A stretch of 40,700 nt of DNA. Origin: Streptomyces sp. ISL-98 (GTDB lineage: Bacteria; Actinomycetota; Actinomycetes; Streptomycetales; Streptomycetaceae). This document shows, in pieces, positions 33,098-39,917 of this stretch. How positions within the stretch are numbered: the stretch's first letter is position 1; the number at the start of each line of letters is the position of its first letter. The position numbers and the translations under genes were made by a program. The DNA lies in NCBI RefSeq assembly GCF_018614055.1, contig NZ_JAGGPB010000055.1, positions 21,586 through 62,285 of the forward strand. Reading direction: 5' to 3'. The notes under the pieces were generated by a model. The model was not told the DNA's origin, made no database searches, and was given only the letters and a program-made list of their open reading frames with translations.

Positions 33098-33852
33098 GCC
33101 AGACCGTCGATCGCGCGCTGAGCATCCTGCCGCTGCTCGCGCAGGGGCCCGCAGACCTCGGCCAGGTGGCCGAGCGGCTGGGCGTGCACAAGTCGACCGC
33201 CCTCCGGCTGCTCCGTACGCTGCACGAGCACGGGCTCGTCTACCGGCAGCAGGACCAGCGCTACCGCCTCGGCGCCCGCCTCTTCGCGCTCGCGCAGGAG
33301 GCCGTCGAGAACCTCGACGTACGCGAGATCGCGCACCCCCACCTCGCCGCGCTCAACGAGCAGTGCGGGCACACCGTCCACCTCGCCGTGTACGAGGACG
33401 CCGAGGTCCTCTACATCGACAAGGTCGAGAGCCGCTACCCCGTCCGGATGTACTCGCGCATCGGCAAGCCTGTCGCGATCACCGTCGCCGCGGTCGCCAA
33501 ACTGCTCCTCGCCGACCTCCCCGAAGCCGAGCGCCGCACCATCGCCGAAAAGCTCGACTACCCCACCTACACGTCCCGTTCGACCCCGAACGCCGGCGCC
33601 TTCCTCAAGGAACTGGCCGTCGTACGCGAACAGGGCTGGGCCACCGACCTCGGCGGCCACGAGGAGTCCATCAACTGCGTCGCGGCCCCCATCCGCGGAG
33701 CGGACGGCCGGGTCGTCGCCGCCATGTCGGTGTCTGCACCGAATGTCGTCGTCACCGCCGAGGAACTCCTCACCCTCCTCCCGCTGGTACGCCGTACCGC
33801 CGACGCGATCAGCCGGGAGTACTCAGGAACCACACCCCCGAAGGACGTATGA
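33094..33852 (+). CDS. IclR-family transcriptional regulator
   Basis: A 252-residue protein. The N-terminal winged helix (about 1-65) includes QVAERLGVHKSTALRLLRTL and HGLVYRQQDQRYRLGARLFA. The C-terminal IclR effector domain has VHLAVYEDAEVLYIDKVE, MYSRIGKPVAITVAAVAKLL and INCVAAPIRGADGRVVAAMS, all family hallmarks. ATG 33094 overlaps the kinase stop by four bases (ATGA), and its own stop overlaps ridA the same way. IclR members often sense pathway intermediates; KdgR-type members respond to KDG, which would suit this cluster. The palindrome at 31830-31852 is its likely operator. Confidence 0.94.
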   Translation: MSQTVDRALSILPLLAQGPADLGQVAERLGVHKSTALRLLRTLHEHGLVYRQQDQRYRLGARLFALAQEAVENLDVREIAHPHLAALNEQCGHTVHLAVYEDAEVLYIDKVESRYPVRMYSRIGKPVAITVAAVAKLLLADLPEAERRTIAEKLDYPTYTSRSTPNAGAFLKELAVVREQGWATDLGGHEESINCVAAPIRGADGRVVAAMSVSAPNVVVTAEELLTLLPLVRRTADAISREYSGTTPPKDV

Positions 33853-34277
33853 GCATGAGCGAGAACACGGCCGAGAAGACCGCGATCACCCCGTCCACCC
33901 ACACCGCCCCGCCCGCCAAGTTCTCCCACGGCGTCCGCAAGGGCAACATCCTCCAGGTCGCGGGCCAGGTCGGCTTCCTCCCGGCCGTCGAGGGCCAGGC
34001 GCCCACCCCGGCGGGCCCGACCCTGCGCGAGCAGACGCTCCAGACCTTCGCCAACGTCAAGGCGATCCTCGAAGAGGGCGGCGCGAGCTGGGACGACGTG
34101 ATGATGATGCGCGTCTACCTCACGGACGTGGACCACTTCGCCGAGATGAACGCGATCTACAACGCGTACTTCGAGGAGCAGGACCTCAAGGCCCCGCCCT
34201 CCGCCCGTACAACCGTCTACGTCGGCCTGCCCAAGGGCCTGCTCATCGAGATCGACGCGCTCGCAGTCCTGAGCTGA
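33849..34277 (+). CDS. ridA: RidA-family reactive-intermediate deaminase
   Basis: A 142-residue YjgF/YER057c/UK114 protein. The core is preceded by a Thr/Ala-rich N-terminal tail of about 25 residues. Family pattern: LQVAGQVGFLP, TLREQTLQTFANVKAILEEG, VMMMRVYLTDVDHFAEMNAI and the C-terminal PPSARTTVYVGLPKG with the active-site Arg; the end is LLIEIDALAVLS. RidA hydrolyses enamine/imine products such as 2-aminoacrylate formed by PLP dehydratases, so its place beside a fold-III dehydratase is meaningful. Either ATG 33849 or 33855 could start it; GAAGGA at 33839-33844 serves both. Coupled to the IclR gene by ATGA. Confidence 0.93.
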   Translation: MSMSENTAEKTAITPSTHTAPPAKFSHGVRKGNILQVAGQVGFLPAVEGQAPTPAGPTLREQTLQTFANVKAILEEGGASWDDVMMMRVYLTDVDHFAEMNAIYNAYFEEQDLKAPPSARTTVYVGLPKGLLIEIDALAVLS

Positions 34278-34411
34278 TCCTCGTCTGACCCCGCACCAAC
34301 CACGCCTGCCGCACGGCACGGTGCCCACCGCCATCGTCCTGCCGGCCGAAGGGGCGCCGTGCCGCGATCCCCCCTGCCCCGAAAGACCCATGGAATTACG
34401 AGGTCCGCCCC

Positions 34412-35932
34412 ATGCCTCTGCTCGCCGCCACCGCCCCCGTTCCCGCGGAGACCCCACCCCACACCGGCGGTCTCCTCACCCTCATCGACGGCACAGCCGG
34501 ACTGCTGACCGTAGCGACCCTCGGTATCGCCCTTCTTCTCCTCCTGATCATCAAGGTCAGGCTCCAGCCGTTCGTCGCGCTGCTCGCCGTCTCCATCGCC
34601 GTCGGCCTCGGCGCGGGTCTCTCGGTCACCGAACTCTTCGGTACGGTCCAGAAGTCCGCCGTCGTCTCCGTCATCGAGTCCGGCATGGGCGGCATCCTCG
34701 GCCACGTAGCGATCATCATCGGCCTCGGCACGATGCTCGGCGCGATACTCGAAGTCAGCGGCGGCGCCGAGGTCTTGTCGGCCCGCCTGCTCGGCCTCTT
34801 CGGCGAGAAGCGCGCCCCGCTCGCGATGGGCCTCACCGGCCTCATCTTCGGCATCCCGGTCTTCTTCGACGTAGGCATCTTCGTCCTCGCGCCCATCGTG
34901 TACGCCGCCGCCAAGCGATCCGGCAAGTCGATCCTGCTCTACGCGATGCCGCTCCTCGCGGGCCTCTCCATGACCCACGCCTTCCTGCCCCCGCACCCGG
35001 GCCCGGTGGCGGCAGCCGGCCTCTTCCACGTCTCGCTCGGCTGGGTCGTCCTCATGGGCATCGTCTGCGGCATCCCCGCCGTGCTCGCGGCCTGGGCGTA
35101 CGCCGCCTGGATCGGCAAGCGCGTCTTCGTCGAGGTCCCGCACGACATGGTGGAGGCGGCCGAGGACGCCAAGGCCGCCGTCATCGCCGAACAGAGGGCC
35201 GCGGGCCGTGCCCCGCAGGAGCAGCCCGTCTCGCTCGCCACGGTCCTGACCATCATCGGTACGCCGCTGGTCCTTATCCTCGCCGCGACGTTCTCCTCGA
35301 TCGCCCTGGACCCTCCCCCAAGCACTCCGACAGGCTCCGTGCAGGGGGGACCCCCATCCCTCCGCTCGGTCGTCGAATTCTTCGGCAACCCCTTCGTCGC
35401 CCTGACCATCGCGCTGCTGATGGCGTACTACCTGCTCGGCATCCGGCGCGGCTGGTCCCGCAAGTCGCTTGAGCAGGTGTCGACTTCATCCCTCAAGCCG
35501 GTCGGCAACATCCTGCTCGTCGTCGGCGCGGGCGGCATTTTCGGCGCCGTACTCAAGGCGAGCGGCGTCGCGCAGGCGCTCTCCGACACCTTCAACGACG
35601 TAGGCCTGCCGGTCGTCGTCCTCGCGTACCTGATCTCGCTCGTGCTGCGGGTCGCCCAGGGCTCGGCGACGGTCGCGATCGTGACGACGGCCGGCATCGT
35701 GCTCCCGCTCGTCGAGAACGGCGACCACTCGCAGGCCTTCCTGGCCCTGGTCATCATGGCGATCTCGGCGGGCTCGATCTTCGCGTCGCACGTCAACGAC
35801 GGCGGCTTCTGGATCGTCGCGAAGTACTTCGGTATTTCGGAGCGGGACACGCTGAAGTCCTGGACGGTGCTGGAGTCGGTCCTGTCGGTCGCGGGCTTCG
35901 CGGTGGCGGCGGCGCTGAGCCTCGTGATCTAG
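34412..35932 (+). CDS. GntP-family organic acid/sugar acid permease
   Basis: A 506-residue protein with about twelve to fourteen membrane helices. GntP landmarks: LTGLIFGIPVFFDVGIFVLA, MPLLAGLSMTHAFLPPHPGP, and a C-terminal AGSIFASHVNDGGFWIVAKY (HVNDGGFW). The family carries gluconate and related hydroxy acids with protons, and a few members transport D-amino acids, so import of the cluster substrate is expected. A 43-bp palindromic intergenic-type repeat (35313-35355) lies inside the gene and adds about fifteen residues (PPPSTPTGSVQGGPP) in frame to a loop near residue 305. It starts 134 bases after ridA and may have its own promoter. Confidence 0.93.
   Translation: MPLLAATAPVPAETPPHTGGLLTLIDGTAGLLTVATLGIALLLLLIIKVRLQPFVALLAVSIAVGLGAGLSVTELFGTVQKSAVVSVIESGMGGILGHVAIIIGLGTMLGAILEVSGGAEVLSARLLGLFGEKRAPLAMGLTGLIFGIPVFFDVGIFVLAPIVYAAAKRSGKSILLYAMPLLAGLSMTHAFLPPHPGPVAAAGLFHVSLGWVVLMGIVCGIPAVLAAWAYAAWIGKRVFVEVPHDMVEAAEDAKAAVIAEQRAAGRAPQEQPVSLATVLTIIGTPLVLILAATFSSIALDPPPSTPTGSVQGGPPSLRSVVEFFGNPFVALTIALLMAYYLLGIRRGWSRKSLEQVSTSSLKPVGNILLVVGAGGIFGAVLKASGVAQALSDTFNDVGLPVVVLAYLISLVLRVAQGSATVAIVTTAGIVLPLVENGDHSQAFLALVIMAISAGSIFASHVNDGGFWIVAKYFGISERDTLKSWTVLESVLSVAGFAVAAALSLVI
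35313..35355 (-). repeat. Intergenic-type palindromic repeat inside the GntP coding region
   Basis: Read on the minus strand it starts GGGGGTCCCCCC, contains a GCAC/GTGC hairpin and ends GGGGGAG, the same layout as the elements at 3510-3539 and 3610-3650. Such repeats normally sit between genes. Here it is in frame and codes for a Pro/Ser/Thr/Gly loop. Confidence 0.75.
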
Positions 35933-35976
35933 CTCCTGTACGAGCTCTCCTGTACGAGCTCTCCGGTACGTACGAA

Positions 35977-36008
35977 GGTGCCCCGGGATCGTTGGAAACC
36001 GGGGCACC
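35977..36008 (+). terminator. Terminator after the GntP permease gene
   Basis: A 10-bp perfect stem, GGTGCCCCGG (35977-35986) with CCGGGGCACC (35999-36008), and a 12-base loop. It is 45 bases after the permease stop and 13 before the next start. It is preceded by a two-and-a-half-copy direct repeat of CTCTCCTGTACGAG (about 35935-35965). Confidence 0.82.
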
Positions 36009-36021
36009 CATACTTGGACGC

Positions 36022-36525
36022 ATGGACGAACAGACCGGATATCAGGGTGGCGCGGCACCGGGCCCGGGCTCGTACCCGCCGCCTCCGCAAGGCTTCGGCC
36101 CGCCGCCCCCGGCCTACGCCCCCGCGCCGCAGGCGCAGCAGCCGTACGCCCCTTCGCCGTACGCGGCCCCTGCGCCGTACGCGCCGCAGATGCCTGTCGC
36201 ACCGACGCCGGCACCTGCCCCTGCCCCTGCTCCTGCCCCCGGCCCGGAATTCCTCGCGGCGGACCGCAGGAATGCCGTCGTTGTCGACGCCGAAGGAGTT
36301 TCCTTCGAATGGAACGGCGCCACCGCCGACTTCCCCTGGCGAGACATTCAGACCGTCCACTTCAAGCAGGGTCCGCAGGGCCTTGTCCTCATGGTGGCCG
36401 TCGTGCTCCCCGACGGCCGGTTCTACGAGGGCGCGGTGCTGGCCCGGAACCAGGGCAAGCTCCACGAGTGGTTCGCGGAGCTTGCCCCGGTGCTCGGCTT
36501 CTATCTGGCGGGTCGCGGAAACTAA
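36022..36525 (+). CDS. Hypothetical protein with Pro/Ala/Tyr-rich N terminus and PH-like C-terminal domain
   Basis: A 167-residue protein. Residues 1-75 are low complexity (PPPPQGFGPPPPAYAPAP, YAPSPYAAPAPYAP, then an APAPAP run). Residues about 78-165 form a compact beta domain resembling a bacterial PH fold: NAVVVDAEGVSFEWNG, ADFPWRDIQTVHF, LVLMVAVVLPDGRFYEGAV and a final helix KLHEWFAELAPVLGFYLAG. There is no membrane helix or signal. ATG 36022 (MDEQTGYQ) is preferred because the frame upstream is the terminator hairpin. Function unknown. It ends four bases from the convergent carboxypeptidase. Confidence 0.8.
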   Translation: MDEQTGYQGGAAPGPGSYPPPPQGFGPPPPAYAPAPQAQQPYAPSPYAAPAPYAPQMPVAPTPAPAPAPAPAPGPEFLAADRRNAVVVDAEGVSFEWNGATADFPWRDIQTVHFKQGPQGLVLMVAVVLPDGRFYEGAVLARNQGKLHEWFAELAPVLGFYLAGRGN

Positions 36526-36529
36526 CTGC

Positions 36530-37867
36530 TCAGCTTCCGCTGCAGTACTGCTGCTCCTTGCCGATCGACCGGTACATGCAGTCGCCGTTCTCGATCAACT
36601 GGAGCACCGCGTCACGGTTGCGGCTGGTCTCGCGCTCGATCACCTCGTCGGGCGGGTAGAAGCCGCCACCGCCGAAGCCGGTCGGGAACATCTCGAAGGT
36701 GTAGCCGAAGATCTTCTGGTTGCCCCACAGCCAGTCGTCGATCGACCCGTCCGTGATGTAGAGGTCGCTGGACTGCTCGGGCGTGTAGCCGTTGCTCGCG
36801 GCCATCTTCTGGCCGACCGCGGCGAAGGCGTTGCGGTCGTCCTGCGTCATGCCGGGCGCGGTGTCCGCATTGGTGTAGCCGAACGGCCAGAGCACCAGCT
36901 CGCTGTACGTGTGGAAGTCGATGCCCGCCTTGATCTGCTGCTTTCCGCCGACCACCCGGGAGCGGACGAAGTCGGCGACGACCTTCACCTCGGGGGCGGA
37001 CTCGGCGGCCCGGCCGCGGTAGGTCTCGGAGCTGAACGAGCCCGAAGAGCCGCCGCAGCAGCCCCACTTGTAGTTCCAGTTGCGGTTCATGTCCGTACCG
37101 ACGTACGACGAACCGGAATTGGGCTGCCGGTTCTTGCGCCAGCTGCGGTACGAACCGGAGGCGATGTCGTACTCGCCGCCGTCCGGGTTGAGGTCGGGCA
37201 CGATCCAGATCTCGCGGCCGTTGACGGCGTTGGTGATGCGGGAGTCGGAGCCGTAGCCCGCGCCCAGTTCGCGCAGCAGGTAGAGCGCCATCTCGACGGT
37301 GAGGTGCTCACGCGCGTGCTGGTGGTGGGTGAAGAGGATCTCGGGCTCGTTCTCGTCGCTCGCCACGTTGTCGCTGATCTTGATGGCGACGATGTCCCGG
37401 CCCTGGTACGACTTGCCGATGACGCGCTTGCTCATGATGTTCGGGTACTGCTGGAGACGCTGGTTGATCTCTGTGTTCATATCGGCGTAGTTGTGATAGC
37501 GCGAGTCGGCGGGCGGGAAGTCGAACGGCTCGACGGCCAGCCCGTTGGTCCGCGCGGGCGGCCCCGGCAGCGCCTTCGGCGCGTATCCGAGCGCCTTGAG
37601 CCGCTTGAGCTGCGCGGCGTTGGCGCTGACGACGACCGAGTGGTCGTCGGCCTCGTCGACCGAGACGCCGGTGGCGGCGACGGCGGTCCGGTCGGCGGCG
37701 GTGGCCGGGCCGTGGATCTCGTACTGCCTGATCACTTCCTCTGCGGTGGCGGCCGGGGCGGGTTCCGTCCCTGCCGTGGTCGCGCTCGCGGTGAGTGGCG
37801 CGGCCAGGGCGAGTGCCACGAGGGCGGCGAGGGTGGCCGGCCCTCTTCCGCGTATGCGTAGTCGCAT
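36530..37867 (-). CDS. Secreted M14-family zinc carboxypeptidase
   Basis: A 445-residue protein. A Sec signal covers about 1-30 (LAALVALALAAPLTASAT), followed by a propeptide of about 80 residues (EEVIRQYEIHGP to LKALGYAPKALPG). The catalytic domain has the HAREH zinc motif (His184, Glu187), substrate-binding DMNRNWNYKW, third zinc ligand His319 in GIDFHTYSELVLWPFG, and catalytic Glu392 in YTFEMFP. Cysteines in KWGCCGG and near the C terminus (GDCMYRS, QQYCSGS) suggest disulfides. Homologues are extracellular carboxypeptidases T/A. ATG 37867 follows GGAGA. Intact. Confidence 0.95.
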   Translation of the reverse strand: MRLRIRGRGPATLAALVALALAAPLTASATTAGTEPAPAATAEEVIRQYEIHGPATAADRTAVAATGVSVDEADDHSVVVSANAAQLKRLKALGYAPKALPGPPARTNGLAVEPFDFPPADSRYHNYADMNTEINQRLQQYPNIMSKRVIGKSYQGRDIVAIKISDNVASDENEPEILFTHHQHAREHLTVEMALYLLRELGAGYGSDSRITNAVNGREIWIVPDLNPDGGEYDIASGSYRSWRKNRQPNSGSSYVGTDMNRNWNYKWGCCGGSSGSFSSETYRGRAAESAPEVKVVADFVRSRVVGGKQQIKAGIDFHTYSELVLWPFGYTNADTAPGMTQDDRNAFAAVGQKMAASNGYTPEQSSDLYITDGSIDDWLWGNQKIFGYTFEMFPTGFGGGGFYPPDEVIERETSRNRDAVLQLIENGDCMYRSIGKEQQYCSGS

Positions 37868-38080
37868 GCTGTCTCCTGGGTGGGGAGTGTGGGGGTGTGG
37901 GGGGTGTGCTCAGTGCGACGCATGTCGTGCGGGTGCTGCGCACATGGTGGGCGCATGGCATGACCCGGTCAAGAGTGAGGATCGGCCACAGGGCGTCGTA
38001 CCTCTTGCGCGAACACCCCGGCCCGGCTTTGGTGACCTTGACCTGGATCACCATCGGGGACGAGCGGGAGGACGCCGGAG

Positions 38081-39394
38081 ATGACAGGCAGCAGCACGAC
38101 AGACAGCGGCACGGGAGATCTCATCTCCCAGCCGCGCAAGTCCAGTTGGAAGTACATCGGCCCCGGCATCGTCGTCGCCGCGACCGGTGTCGGCGCCGGT
38201 GACCTGGTCGCGACGCTGATCGCGGGCAGCAAGTTCGGCTACACGCTGATGTGGGCCGCGGTCATCGGCTGCATCGTCAAGATCTCCCTCGCCGAGGCGG
38301 CGGGCCGCTGGCACCTGGCCACCGGCCGCACGCTCTTCGAGGGCTGGCGCAGCCTCGGCCAGTGGACCACGGTCTACTTCGCGGTCTACGTCGTCATCTG
38401 GGGCTTCGTGTACGGCGCGACGGCCATGTCGTCGTCCGCGCTGCCGATTGTCGCGCTCTTCCCGGACGGCCCGGGCCTCAAGACCTGGGCGATCATCATG
38501 GGCCTGATCGGCCTGGTCTTCGTCTGGTTCAACCAGTACGCCGTCTTCGAGAAGGTCATGACGGTCCTGATCGGCGTGATGTTCGTAGTCGTCGTGTACG
38601 TCGCGGTACGCGTCGGCCCCGACGTCGGCGCGACATTCGCGGGCCTGGCGCCCGTACTTCCCGACGGCTCGCTCCTCTACACCCTCGGCCTGATCGGCGG
38701 CGTCGGCGGCACGATCACCATGGCGGCGTACGGCTACTGGGTAAACGCGAAGGGCTGGACCAACTCCGGCTGGATGAAGGTGATGCGGCTCGACAACCGC
38801 GTCGCGTACATCACCACCGGCATCTTCGTCGTCGCCATGCTGATCGTCGGCGCGGAGCTGCTGCACTCCTCCCAACTCGCCCTGACCAAGGGCGACAGGG
38901 GCCTCATCGACCTCGGCAAGATCCTGGAGGACCGGTACGGCGCGGCGACCGCGAAGCTCTTCCTCGTCGGCTTCTTCGCCACCTCGTTCTCGTCGCTGAT
39001 CGGCGTATGGCACGGCGTGAGCCTGATGTTCGCCGACTTCGTCGAGCGGCTCCAGCGCGACCGCAAGGGCGCACCGGTCGACGAGGGCACGGTGGAGGAG
39101 GTCGCGGCCGGGGTGAAGGAGCGCTCGATGCCCTTCCGCGCGTATCTGCTGTGGCTGACGTTCCCGCCGATGGCGCTGCTGTGGCTGGACCAGCCGTTCG
39201 GGCTGGTGGTGGTGTACGGCGTGCTCGGCGCGTTCTTCATGCCGTTCCTGGCGCTGACGCTGGTGTGGCTGCTCAACTCCTCGCGTACGCCCGCGGAGTG
39301 GCGGAACGGGTGGCTGAGCAACGGCATGCTCGCCGCTGCCGGACTGCTGTTCGTCGTGCTGTGCGTACAGCAGGTGCGCGAGCTGCCCTGGTAG
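38081..39394 (+). CDS. Nramp-related transporter lacking the canonical metal-site motifs
   Basis: A 437-residue protein with about eleven membrane helices. The first helix aligns with Nramp TM1 (GPGIVVAATGVGAGDLVATL, then IAGSKFGYTLMW), but the canonical DPGN is GAGD (38-41); in TM6 the MPHN motif is MAAY within GTITMAAYGYWV. Asp, Asn and His metal ligands are thus lost, and only the Met remains. It therefore belongs to the divergent Nramp-like proteins (NRMT-like or uncharacterised clades), and Mn or Fe transport should not be assumed. ATG 38081 has GGAG immediately upstream, with GGGAGGACGCC farther back. It abuts the convergent HATPase gene with no gap. Confidence 0.88.
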   Translation: MTGSSTTDSGTGDLISQPRKSSWKYIGPGIVVAATGVGAGDLVATLIAGSKFGYTLMWAAVIGCIVKISLAEAAGRWHLATGRTLFEGWRSLGQWTTVYFAVYVVIWGFVYGATAMSSSALPIVALFPDGPGLKTWAIIMGLIGLVFVWFNQYAVFEKVMTVLIGVMFVVVVYVAVRVGPDVGATFAGLAPVLPDGSLLYTLGLIGGVGGTITMAAYGYWVNAKGWTNSGWMKVMRLDNRVAYITTGIFVVAMLIVGAELLHSSQLALTKGDRGLIDLGKILEDRYGAATAKLFLVGFFATSFSSLIGVWHGVSLMFADFVERLQRDRKGAPVDEGTVEEVAAGVKERSMPFRAYLLWLTFPPMALLWLDQPFGLVVVYGVLGAFFMPFLALTLVWLLNSSRTPAEWRNGWLSNGMLAAAGLLFVVLCVQQVRELPW

Positions 39395-39835
39395 TCAGGG
39401 GCTTTCGCAAGCGCGCAGCTCACACCAGACGGTCTTGCTGCCGGCCCTCTGCTGGACGCCCCAGCGGAGGGCCGCGGCAGCCAACAGGGCCATGCCGCGC
39501 CCGGACTCGGCGTCCTCGGCGGCGTGCAGGTGCACGGGCAGAACACGCGGGTCGGGATCGGTGACTTCGACGCGCGTACGGTCGCCGGTCGCGCTCACGC
39601 GCAGGGTTACGGGAGTGCCTTCGCCGACGTGCGTGATGACGTTGGCGAGCAGCTCGCTGACGCAGAGCTGAACGTCGGCGCATGGCGCACCGAGGTGCTC
39701 GCGCAGGGCTCGGCGGAGTTCGGGGACGGCCTTGGGGACGGCGAGGAGTTCGAGGTGGAGGTGGGGGGGGCCGTGGGTGTGGTGGGGGTGGTCGGGATCA
39801 CGGGCGTACGCCTTCCAGTGCGCTGTGTGACGAAT
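39395..39835 (-). CDS. ATP-binding regulator (HATPase), start unclear
   Basis: A GHKL-domain protein of the RsbW type: VPKAVPELRRALREHLG, CVSELLANVITHVGEGTP (N-box), VEVTDPDPRVLPVHLH (G1) and ESGRGMALLAAAALRWGV (G2). The conserved frame runs uninterrupted from an in-frame TGA (39841-39839) to the stop at 39395, but it contains no ATG, GTG or TTG until 39598, which would delete the N-box. ATT at 39835 is the only early in-frame near-start. A GTG at 39842 begins VSNSSHSA in the next frame, and the family similarity (AHWKAYARDPDHP) resumes in the main frame, so a one-base indel near 39817-39827 is likely. A pseudogene or sequence error is possible. Confidence 0.75.
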   Translation of the reverse strand: MRHTAHWKAYARDPDHPHHTHGPPHLHLELLAVPKAVPELRRALREHLGAPCADVQLCVSELLANVITHVGEGTPVTLRVSATGDRTRVEVTDPDPRVLPVHLHAAEDAESGRGMALLAAAALRWGVQQRAGSKTVWCELRACESP

Positions 39836-39917
39836 TGCTCACACAGTGGCGTGATCCGCCCTACCGTTGAAGGGCTTTGCGTTGCACTGGACAACTGGCA
39901 AATGGCGGTGGTGGGTT

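Noticed and set aside
35978..37861. A 627-codon open frame antisense to the M14 carboxypeptidase
   Set aside because: It is a shadow of a gene with full catalytic motifs on the other strand, and part runs through the Pro-rich gene.
39607..39894. A Pro/Thr/Ser-rich minus-strand frame as the real start of the HATPase via a slip in the G8 run
   Set aside because: The unshifted main frame upstream of the G run (AHWKAYARDPDHP) looks like the family N terminus, so the break is nearer 39820 than at the G run.
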